This document shows positions 45,091-54,798 of a stretch of 64,000 bases of DNA, in pieces; position 1 is the first letter of the stretch; the number at the start of each line of letters is the position of its first letter. The translations under genes and the position numbers were made by a program. The stretch comes from Massospora cicadina (taxonomy: Eukaryota; Entomophthoromycota; Entomophthoromycetes; Entomophthorales; Entomophthoraceae). The notes beneath the pieces were generated by a model that was given only the letters and a program-made list of their open reading frames with translations, was not told the origin of the DNA and searched no databases. The DNA is taken from contig JAKSZP010009195.1 of NCBI GenBank assembly GCA_022478985.1, positions 186,001 to 250,000 on the forward strand. Direction: 5' to 3'.

Positions 45091-45309
45091 AACTTCCCTG
45101 TGTCCCACAATAGTATGGCCCTTTAGAATAACGTCAATTTGGAAAGAAGGGCGGACATAAGGGAGCCTTTCTTATTGACTCTCTTGTAGAGCAGCTCGTC
45201 CTTGATTCGAATGTCTCAGGTCATCTTTGAGAGCTCAGCTTAATATTTGGAAGTTTCCAACTCCCAACTCTCAGGTCAACCAATCAGGTCGTACAGTCAG
45301 TCCTCCTCA

Positions 45310-45850
45310 GGGGTCAAAACAGCAAGCACTGGCATCCTATAGAGCCATTGGCATTTTGGTAGATCTTGCTCATACAATAAACAATGTTGAAATCAAAGCT
45401 TTTCAGACATATGGCCCATCTGACTAAAAAGTGATTCAGGTCCTCCATATGCTGGAGCCACTGGAGCGAGGAATGAATGGTGATAATGGTGAAGTGGGTA
45501 CCATAGAGATAAGGCCAAAAATGTTTGATGGATAGCAAGACAGCCAGTCATTCACTCTACTTAATGCTATTGTTCTGGTCAGCCTTACTCAGAGTCCTTT
45601 TAAAATAGGCCACTGGGTGGTTGACCGGATTTTTGCCATGCTGGGATAGGGTAGCCCCAATAGTGAAATCACTCGCATCTGTGAACAAGAAGGGTTAGTC
45701 AAAACATGAGCGTACTAAGATGGGTTTAGTAAAAAGAGTGGTCCTAAACACATTAAAGGCCTGTCCTTGTTCCAGCTTCCACTAAAAGGGCACGTTCTTC
45801 TGAAGGAGGTAAAATAAGGGCTCAGCTAGGTGTTGAGAATTTTTCATTCT
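45310..45850 (-). pseudogene. Gypsy-D RNase H
   Basis: Reads from AEPLFYLLQKNVPF (about 45825) through FLFTDASDFTIGATLSQHGK (about 45690-45635) with the first Asp kept, HPVAYFKRTLSKADQN, then IKHFWPYLYGTHFTIITIHS and LNHFLVRWAICL at 45530-45400. It is continuous in order with the RT at 48.3 kb across the insertion. At least three stops. Confidence 0.85.
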
Positions 45851-46339
45851 CAATAATAGGTGACTCCATTAGTGTGCCAGGCCAAACAGTATGAAGACTG
45901 CTAGCCCTTGTTCTTTCACAATCATCAGCGACCTTTCCCTATAAATTCATAGGGGCAACCCGCCAACCCAGCTGACCAACAACTTCTCATACTGAGTCAG
46001 GACCACTCATTATAGCTCAGAGGTCCTCTTTGGGGCTTGTCCAACAATTGTAGTTCAGCGGCCTCTATTGATCCCTCAGGGCTTCTCCCCTTCAATCTTT
46101 CCAGTTCATCATTGTGGCTGCTAGTTGCCCAAGTTCCCGCAGGGTTCCATATAGTTCAAGGTAGGGAGTTGGTTGCGCCAACAAAATCAGGGGTTTTATC
46201 TCAGCACCTAAACTCTGGGGATCTTGTGTCCCACCTCTACAAGCTAAGCTAACCTCTATTAACTAAAAACTTAATAAAGGTAACCAACAAAGATTAGACC
46301 TATATTAAGAGCGAAATCAAACCACTTATATGCCTTTCT

Positions 46340-47010
46340 TTCCTGTCCACATCACTGGCATATATTTCTGGAATTGTCAGCACTCACTGGCGATTTTCCC
46401 TGATTAGCATTTGTCAGCACAATCAACGGCGATTCTCTCTGCTTAACTCATCATCCTTGAATGTCTTTGGTTAAGTCAATCCTTGATCTGTCATAATCTG
46501 AATTAACTAAATATATTGACATCCTTGGAATAAGTCACCCAGTGTCAAATTTAACCAAAATGCTGTCATGAATTATTCCTGATACTCTTTTGTATTTTAA
46601 TAATGTTTTACCTTTTTTAATAAATATTAATATGTATGACATCATCAGCATAAGTCGCCACTACTTACTTTCAGGGCAGCAAAATCATTGTCAGATGTTT
46701 GATAACGAATACATTGCCTTTCCACCGAAAAAATCCCACAATAACCCACGATTTGCAGTCAGCGTCAATCTAGGATTCCAATGAACATGATTGATTAGTT
46801 TCTAATTGGTTTGACATCCTTGGCATATATCAACGGTGTCAAAACTGACTAAAAGTCTGTTAGGATCATTTCCCAATACTCTTAACATCGAATTTAAGCA
46901 ATTCACCATCTTGATTGATAATATTGCCTATCTCAACATCCTTGGCCTCAGTCACCAGTGTCAAGACCCACCAATTTTCTATCATGGATGTTCCTGATAC
47001 TTTCTTGATC
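46340..47010 (+). repeat. Degenerate tandem repeat, about 120-170-bp units
   Basis: A phrase like GACATCCTTGGCATAAGTCACC recurs at about 46519, 46639, 46811 and 46938, with TCCTGATACTCTT-like phrases at 46577, 46870 and 46990. Units are worn. No ORF. Confidence 0.55.
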
Positions 47011-47076
47011 CTGCGGGTCAAGATAGCTCAACCCAACTGAATGGAGGAGCACGAATTGGGGTTATTATCATTAAAC

Positions 47077-47129
47077 AATGAATTAAAATTAGCACCATCT
47101 AGTACTAAAAAAATGAATTAAAATTAGCA
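47077..47129 (+). mobile_element. 17-bp A-tailed micro-insertion with 18-bp target duplication
   Basis: The 18-mer AATGAATTAAAATTAGCA at 47077-47094 is repeated without change at 47112-47129. Between them is CCATCTAGTACTAAAAA (47095-47111). The same core sits between a different pair of repeats at 60402-60421. Long duplication plus A-tail is the mark of target-primed insertion, here truncated to the last dozen bases of the source. Confidence 0.75.
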
Positions 47130-48309
47130 AACTAATTGTCAATCTTCCTTGATTAATTATTTTATAATTTCATTAATATGTGAGGAATATCAACTGGTTA
47201 AAATTTACAACACTAGGCGTTGGGATTAGTGCCCACCTTTCCAGCTTCCTTGGTTACCTGCTAGATCGCTAGTGAATAAGTCCCACTAGCAAATAAATTG
47301 GATATCAGTTGGCCTCAAATTTAGGTTAATAATGTCCAAGGATTTTGAGTATTTGCTGGGGTTGGATCCATTGAGGATTGATCCGTATGAATGCTTAATA
47401 TCTTGTCAGGCAGAGTTGCTGACAAAATTAGTGCATCTGATAGTTGATCATAGATTAACTATCAGAGATACTATTTAGGATCAGTTGGGTTTCATCACTG
47501 ACAGATTAAGAATTTAATCAAAAATTGCGAGGCAAGTGATGCCACCTGCAACTAGCGAATCAATCATTTATTTTGTGACCTGCTATAATGGGTAAAGTGT
47601 CACATTACCTAAGGATGTCGCTAGCCAAGTGTGGTTAGTTTGCTGTGATTGAGTGGGAATGTTAGGGACACATTTACTGGTTATTACCGTTTTTAGGTCT
47701 CTGGGATATCCAACAGAGAAATTCCTCACCTGATGAAGAAGACCATCGCTGGTGAGATGTTTTAGGGAAGTCCAACAGCAATAGCTGCCGTTTCATGTCT
47801 GAGGCGCTTAATAAGGTGTTGGGCACCAAATTCCCCCTATAAATTTCCTAGAATTTTATATTTATTAATAAAAACTAAAATCTTATAGTAGTATTAAGCT
47901 CTATTTATCTTCAGGTAATTATCGTTGTAGTAGAATAATTGTAAACTCTTTTGTGTTTATAAAAAGTAAGGATTGAATATTCTTATAAGAGAAGAAGACC
48001 TTTGACGTGGATATCCGCCAACTCAGTGTGATGAGAACTATGCAAGAACCTATGAATCTAAGAGTTGATTAAGCCAGCTGGAATAGGGAAGAAGTACCTA
48101 TTTGTCAAATCAGTATTTCATAGATTATTTCAAGTTTAGCGTTGGACCACATCTGGTTTAATTATTTAACTACAGATAATAGTCATCATACTATTATCAT
48201 TCATATATCTATCAAGCAATGCGGATTGTGCACATACCAAACCTGTGCAGTTAACTTCTGGGAACTATCAGTCAGATCAGTTTTTAACATTTGGGGTCAA
48301 TAGTACCAG

Positions 48310-49650
48310 ATTTTAACACTAGGTCAATAAACTAAGGGATAAATTGACGATAATAGCCCACCATGCCAAGAACACCTGAATACCCTTTAAGCTTTGAGGA
48401 GTAAGCGTCATGTTTTCTATGGAGTTGACTTTGTCTGGTATGGGCTAAATGCCATCCTTTGGAACTTTATGTCACAGAAACCCCATTTCCAACTGGAAGA
48501 AGGAGCACTTAAAAGGTTTAAGCTTTATAGAAGCCTTCTGGAGCCAATTGAAATCTTCCTTAAGATGCTCAACGTGTCCATTAAAAGTTTGTGATAAAAC
48601 AGTGATGTATAGGTAGACAAGGGCACATGATAGCTTCAAGTCCTGAAGATCCCATCCACTGCTCATTGGAGAGTGTCTGGCGCGTTACAAAGGCCCTAGT
48701 GCATCCTTGTGGGCTCAAATAGTCCTTTATTTGTTATGTGTGTGCGCTTGGTTCAGTCTTCAAGGGCAGCTCCACTTGCCAATATCCACTGGCAAGGTCT
48801 ATTGCAGAAAAGCACTGTGATCTGGAGAGCAGTTAGAGGGAGTCATCAATTTGGGGAAGAGAATAATTGTCATTCTTGATGCTGGAGTTGAGCCATCAAT
48901 AGTCTATCACCACCTGGTGGCTGCCATCCTTCTTCTGAACCAGTAGGAGGGGAGAGTCCCAAGGGCTGCGCGAAGGCACTAGGAGTACAGCTTTGAGTAG
49001 TTATCCAACCTCCACTGTCACATGGGCTTCTTCAATATTACTCTTTCAGTAAAGTCAGGACTAGAAGGGGGAGCGTCCCCAGTCTCCACATGATGTAGGA
49101 CTCTGTTTATTTTCCTAAAAGTCATATTTTAAAGGCAAAAAAATGGTCGGAATACTCCGCCAACAATTCTTAGACTTCGTGCTGTTGGTATTCAGTGAGA
49201 TCCTTCCTAATACTGGTGTCAACCAGGCCCACTGATGGGGCTTCTCTAACCCAAAGTCCCTTAGGCTTCCAAATATGGAATCATCAACAGCCTCCACTGG
49301 TAGGAGGCAACCATAAGCGGCGGGGCTTTTTGGCCTACTATTTTGTGTTTATCAGTAAGGTTAGCCAACAACACTGATATAGATCTGGCATAAGCTGGAT
49401 TTAGAATTCATGGGCAGGTTAGCACCTCCTTAGTGGATGGGTTATAGGCCTCAGATTTCCAGCAGGTATCCAGAGGGGATGTTAACATGGACCTGGGTGT
49501 CAGCAATTACTTGGGACTTTAAAGGTATAGTGGTCGCAATATATAAGTAAATCAGCATGTTTTATTGTCCATCTACAGCAGGGGGAATTGGGCCTGAGAG
49601 CCCCTTATGTGAAATTCAAGACAATCAATTCAGCTCTTTATCTCCAGTAG
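48310..49650 (-). pseudogene. Gypsy-D reverse transcriptase
   Basis: On the minus strand: fingers/palm with SLPQIDDSL and SAIDLASGYWQVEL (about 48865-48780), then QGCTRAFVTRQTLSNEQWM (about 48700-48655). The catalytic box reads VYLYI instead of YLDD (about 48609-48623), so both Asp are lost. The thumb has KPFKCSFFQLEMGFL (48515-48475) and ends GMVGYYRQFIP near 48340. Inactive. Confidence 0.85.
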
Positions 49651-49729
49651 GCAGGCTCGGGCTTTAACCTCCATCTTAGAGTTTCAGGAGATTTCAAAGA
49701 TCAGGGGGACCCAACGCCTTAGTAGGGAT

Positions 49730-50070
49730 AGGAATCCATCATTATAATGGACTATTTCTGAGTAGTCTTGAAGGAACTTATTTCCAAGAAGTAGTTCATA
49801 GCTAGTGCTATCCAGCCCAATGGTGGGGTTATTTACAGTGAGCTAAATCAAATAGGTAGGAAAGAATAGGCCCCTATTAATTGAGTACATTTTGGGCCAG
49901 CAGTGCCATACTCCATATAGTGTAGCAAGTCTGGAGCAATCTTGATGCGCTTCATTAACGTTGACTATATAAAGTTATGGTGGAGCCACTGTTGACTATG
50001 GCGAGTATCAGAATCTTATGAACTCAAACTGTGACGTGGGCAACCATACTTCAAAACTGGTGAGGTAGTG
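49730..50070 (-). pseudogene. Gypsy-D protease
   Basis: On the minus strand ILAIVNSGSTITL (about 50015-49980) is a retropepsin active site of D-S-G type with the Asp changed to Asn. Then PDLLHYMEYGTAGP, IGAYSFLP and YELLLGNKFLQDYSEIV follow (49930-49750), the same layout as in TG1 and Gypsy-B. Confidence 0.75.
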
Positions 50071-50559
50071 TGAGAAACATGAGAGAGTCATTATAAGGAT
50101 AGTAAGCAGTATCACTTTCTTTATTATCAATGAGTACTGAAACTTCTCTTTGAGTATGATAGCTTTAGGATAGTTAAAGGTTATGGATGATTCTTGAGAC
50201 GTGGTAGGGATGTTAGCAGGAGCGCCCTATCCACCATGCTGATGGACCATTTTCGCTCTCCTCAGAATGTCGTTTCCAGCAGGTTTTGGTGATGTGTCTG
50301 AAACCGTTGCATTAGGTACATCAAAGGTTAATAGTTCTTCTGGTTCTTGACCACATGGACTTAAGGATGGGATGAGGACCCAAAAAGGTAGCCTTGGAGT
50401 GCAGGTTTGACGCAGGGATCTCGTTAATCACTTCATTGATTCCAGGATGCAGGTAGAACCATTCTTTTGTCCAAAGATATGCATTTGGACCTTAGGGTAG
50501 GATCATAATGTGGAGATGGCAGCGGTGATAGCGTCATCCAAGATAATACACTTGGTAGT

Positions 50560-52225
50560 AACCAAAGGTTGCACTTGGGTTTAGAAATGGCTGTCGGACT
50601 CCATGGGGCTCTCCTCTCTATTCTGGCGGATACTTATGAATGCTTGTCTTAGGTTGGCCTGAGTTTAATTGCTTCCAGGTTGGGTCTAGGTCATATGGAC
50701 CTGTTCCCCGAGGTCTTGCACTCCTTAAGTGGTAAGTCATGATCTCCTGAGCATTGCTGTTGAGACAAGAGTAAATATGATTCACTTTATGCCAGTTTGT
50801 GGCCTCCTCCATGGAACTTTCATATGTGTCTAAGAAAGTATCAATGCTTTCCTGGTCAGAGACGACCCTTTCTTTAAAACTAGGTTTAGAGATTGTTACA
50901 GGAGGAGTGGAGAGTGTGTTACCCCAGGAATCGGTTCAGGCTTGAGATTTCAGTCTCTGCATAGTTGCAGGGGAACCGCTGATCAAAAAGTCAGCTTTAA
51001 ACCCTTGAGGTCCTCTTAGATATGTTTTAGTTTTAGGAGGGGGAACGGAAGCCTTATGCGCGACCTGCTCTTTATGAGGTTGAATGTCAGTGCCCTAAAG
51101 TAGAAGCCGAGTTTTTGAGGGTGGTTAATCGGGTCTTAAAACCTCAACAAAATTTGTTTGAGCTGAGAGATATGGCTGTTGATAAGCTTGATGAAGGTGC
51201 TAAAGTTGTCCATTTCATCTGACAATGCCTCAATGGAGACCCTAGGGTTGAGGGGGACCCCATCTACTCAGAGTTTGCATCCCTGAACTACATTCCAAAC
51301 TTAATAACATAAGGCGGCCAGAGCTGCTGGCACATCCTTTTACCAAAGGTGTCAGGCTCTCTAAGAGTAGGCACCACAGGGCCTGAGGGCCCTTGAGGTC
51401 CATGTGGACCATCAGTTCTTTAGGTCCCTCACATCCTATGGGGCCTTTGGGCCCCCTAGGCCCTTTTGGTCCTTCACTTCTGGAAGTGTAGTCATGAGAG
51501 ACAGCTCCCAATAGTGTTGTTGCAGGGTCCATACCAAATATTCAACATAGTGGAGACGCTGATTCCAAGCAGCCTCGAGGAGTTGGATATTCTGATGCAG
51601 CTGGTCCTTGAGGTAGCCAGAGATACAACTATCCAACACTGCGATTTGGCCTCAGGCTTCATTGATTAATCGTTGGTTATTGATAATGGCCTCAAGGTTA
51701 TCTGGACGAAGGAGGAGGCTGCTTAAAAATTGACAGCATAAGAGTGTAAAATTTGGGTGTACCCCAGTTGCTAAGACTACATGATGGTGCAGCTCAACTA
51801 AATTGGAGGAGGTGATGAATAGCAAGGTGAAAAAGTTTTGAAGGTAGTGATTTGGTTTCCAGGTTGAGTTCTACCACTGGTAGCTGGGCCAAGGTATAAA
51901 GGTCCCACATGATAGAGGGCACGGAAGAGGCGTGAAGCAGCTGGAGTTGATACCCATGGAGTTAATACCATTTATTAACTGTTTGACAATGTTGTTAAGT
52001 TTCTTGTACTGAAATCAAGACTAATTTTCGTTAACTGGAGGCAGGGAAAACTAGAACGTGGCCTGAAATTCTAGATTCACAGTCTGCGTGGTCAGCACTT
52101 CATACTATAATGTAATATTCATTGAGCAACACTTATTGACTGATCAGCATATCGATCTTCGTGACTGCTAGTATTCTCCATTATTTGTGATAGATGTTTT
52201 TACTTAAGACAGCACAGAGCTCCTT
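50560..52225 (-). pseudogene. Gypsy-D gag with collagen-like segment
   Basis: On the minus strand after the PBS: a long region with coiled-coil character (52150-51560, e.g. LHQNIQLLEAAWNQRLHYVEYL at 51600-51530), then a Gly-Pro-rich segment (about 51480-51360) reading GPK-GPR-GPK-GPI-GCE-GPK and later GPQ, then a Gag core at 50812-50618 (ATNWHKVNHIYSCLNSNAQE). A basic linker and the protease follow. Gly-X-Y repeats are not usual in Ty3/gypsy Gag; Gypsy-E has a shorter version. Stops and shifts are frequent. Confidence 0.7.
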
Positions 52226-52235
52226 GTATGAGCAC

Positions 52236-52714
52236 AACTTCTCTCAGCGTAAAAGTTCTCTTGACTGTCACTGAAGTCCTAAAATAGACTTGAAGCTAAA
52301 AATTAACGGAGAGGTCAAAAATCGAAAAGATGAATGGATTTTAGACTAATTTATTGTGTTATAAAGCGTCAATATTATAGGGTGCATGAGGACATGGTGC
52401 CTCAGAGACGTTCGTAGCCCCATGAGATCAAGATCTTTTTACTGCCTTCTGGATCAACCGCATGGGTGGCGCCCTCATTGAACTGCATAATCCTCATGAC
52501 CGCAGAAATGGGGGCAGCGCCTCTCATGATTCTGGAAGTGAGGGCGGGATTCATAAAGGTGATTCCATTGATTCTTGTATGCATGATGCTACCTGATTGA
52601 ATCTAGTTTTGGTGCCTTCAGGATAAGGTTCCATTTGCACTGTTTCAATAGTCAATCTGTTGAGGCTCAATTTTGGGCGGGGATTCAGCTTGATCATCAT
52701 CTTAAATCCCTACA
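52236..52714 (-). repeat. Gypsy-D 5' LTR
   Basis: Starts TGTAGGGATTTAAGATGATG on the minus strand; partner of 43611-44095. Beyond its end lies TTGTGCTCATACAAGG (minus strand, about 52232-52217), a worn form of the TGGTGCTCA primer-binding site. Confidence 0.8.
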
Positions 52715-52719
52715 ATGCC

Positions 52720-54600
52720 AAACTCCAAACCTTGGTATGTCCCAACGCCAAAAAATGGACACTTTCAATTGAATAAAAAGTCATGAGAACAATTGGGACC
52801 TGTGGGTAGTCTTGGGGATAATAGTATATTACTTTCAGTTCATACAATAATTGCACAGCTAGCCAAGCCTTTGTCACATCTAATAGAAATGTTGTGGTTT
52901 TCAATGGTATATGGAATGTGAGAATGCCTTTGATAAGTTATAAGAAACTCAAACCTGGACACCAGCGCTTTGCTAACAAATTTTAACTATACATTTATTG
53001 TTTAATCTGATTCTTCCTTGTATCCATTGGAGTGGTGTTGTCCCAATGTGATGAGGGGTTAGAAGAACGTCCAATCACTTTTTGAAGCTGCGTCCTCACT
53101 AAGCAGGAAAACTATATGGTAACAGAACATAAAATTTTTACCCATCATTTTGCTTGCAAACCATTCCTCATTGATCTCCATGGAACTAAGTTCCAAGTCA
53201 TCACAAGTCACGCCTCTTTTCAGTGGCTATACAACCTTAAGGAGCCTGAAGGGCGGTTAGAATAATGGGCCTAAAGCTCTAGACTTAAAACTATAAAGTA
53301 GTACACTAATTTAGATCTTTCTATCAAATGGTGCTGATGGTCTTTCCCGATTGCCCATTGTTTCAGAGATGTCCATTAGCAGACCAACTGTTTGAGAAGA
53401 TGAAGGCCCCAAGTAAGATGAAGAGCCGCTTACCATTAGGCGCACCTTGGATTGATTGTTAAATAACATAAAAGATTCAAAGTGGTATAATTTACAAAAT
53501 TGGAAGTGATGGTCAAAGACATTTGTAACCAACCACATATGTACGACTGTCAATCATTATACAAACCAACCAGAATGTTGGGAATGGAGTGCTGATCAAA
53601 ACTCTGAAAAAGGTCCAACAGAGCTGCCAATATTGCTTCTTGAGATCTGATATCCAGGACAATTTGATGAAGTGCCAAGAATGTCAATCACAACTCTTCA
53701 AGGCCTTTACCACCTATCAATTTATTAAGCCAAACTGAGTTTGGCAGACTATGTTGAATGACTTTAGTAGACCTTTTATACTCCTTAACTTCAATCACCA
53801 GTATATCATTGTAGTTATAGACCACTTGACTAAGTGGGTCAATGCTAAACCCCTTTAAAATGTCAGAGCAGTCATTAATGATAATTTATCATGACGCATA
53901 ATTCATAGACATGGGTGTCCTCAGGTTATTTCAATGGACACTGCCGCCAAGTTTACTTCTAGGATGATTTCTAAACTAGACAGACTAATGTTAATTGGAG
54001 GTATTCTATCTGCCCCACGCCATCCAAAGACTAATGGGACTATTGAGAAGGTAAATAGAACGTTAAAGCATTTTTCTGCAAGTTCTCTGCTGCTTCCCCA
54101 TCCCAATGGACCCTTTTGTTGGCAACAATATTTGCTAATAACATTAGTTATCATAGTATTAAAAGTTCTCACTATTTCAACTACTCTATGATGAAAGCCT
54201 GCCTTGATTACCTTGCTACACTTGATTGTATAAGATAAGGATAAGTACAGCCCTGAGAGTATTTTAATAGGCTGTCCAGGGAATTAATTAATATTTAAAC
54301 TTAAGAGTATATAGCCTTGACTTGGAAGATAGTCAGAAATACCAAGAAGATGTGTAATGAGGAGCCTTACATAAACGCAAATAAGGTAACCAATTATCAT
54401 ACTGTGACAGGTAGATGCTCAGAAGAACACATAAAATGTCAACGCTTTGAAAGGCACATATATATTCTGTGAGTATTTTTCCTTTGACGTCTATACCACC
54501 AAATACTTATACAAAAGAGGAGCATCAAATTGGTTCATTTAAAGTTCCTAAGACCCTATTAAAGCAATCAATCTCTTCAGAAAAGTTGTTTTAAGGGGAG
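52720..54600 (+). pseudogene. Gypsy-C pol: RT thumb, RNase H, integrase
   Basis: Starts in an RT-thumb remnant (52780-52920), then RNase H: VVFNGIW.ECENAFDKL-like (about 52905), SDSSLYPLEW, FLIDLHGTKFQVITSH, FQWLYNLKEPEGRLE (53160-53265). Integrase: CQECQSQLFKAF finger (about 53680), core from 53745 with NDFSRPF, IIVVIDHLTKWVNA (first region), ISMDTAAKFTS (53929-53960) and NGTIEKVNRTLKHF (54030-54075). The three acidic residues of integrase are still readable. Interrupted by several stops. Confidence 0.85.
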
Positions 54601-54603
54601 AAG

Positions 54604-54798
54604 TGTTGAAAAGGTGACTTGACTTTGAGTTGCTAATTTTTTAATACTTTTTATATAAGTGTAATAAGAACTAAAAAAATTTAAGCCATCAAACCGCACC
54701 ACTATCTGTCTCACTATTAGGCCTCCCAGTCACTTAAGGATCATAATGTGGGGGTTCTCATCTTTATCCGAGTTTTCACCATAAATTGGTACAATTAT
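54604..54798 (+). repeat. Gypsy-C 3' LTR, left part
   Basis: Matches 41804-42005. Cut by LINE-C at 54798; the last 17 bases are duplicated at 56722. Confidence 0.8.

Larger units (their letters stand above)
45850..48300 (+). repeat. LTR-like 2.4-kb insertion in Gypsy-D
   Basis: Splits the RT connection (GMVGYYRQFIP, about 48375-48340) from RNase H (45835). Its right part (48010-48260) matches the LTR scrap at 1370-1670, ending in ACCTGTGCA (48241-48249). Its middle (47570-47630) resembles the H LTR block CCTGCT.TAATGGGTAA. It ends TTTTTAACA near 48290, followed by TTTGGGGTCAATA, which resembles the shared PBS. Most likely a solo LTR, plus-strand, of a family related to H. The left end is uncertain. 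Confidence 0.5.
43611..52714 (-). mobile_element. Gypsy-D, Ty3/gypsy element
   Basis: Minus-strand element of about 9.1 kb with LTRs at 52236-52714 (5') and 43611-44095 (3') and gag, PR, RT, RH, IN in order. The polypurine run GAGGGGGCGT precedes the 3' LTR on the minus strand. A 2.4-kb insertion (about 45850-48300) separates the RT thumb from RNase H; without it the element is about 6.7 kb. Confidence 0.85.
43606..52719 (-). repeat. Target duplication ATGCC around Gypsy-D
   Basis: ATGCC at 43606-43610 and 52715-52719 bracket the element exactly if its LTR end is placed at 43611; the LTR terminus would then be worn rather than a clean CA. Confidence 0.65.

Noticed and set aside
46340..47010. 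CRISPR-like array
   Set aside because: Units are too long, uneven and diverged, with no constant repeat and no spacers, in a eukaryotic TE context.
51242..51532. A possible host collagen gene (Gly-Pro-Lys repeats)
   Set aside because: It lies in frame and in order inside the Gag region of Gypsy-D, between the LTR and the protease, and is short and broken.
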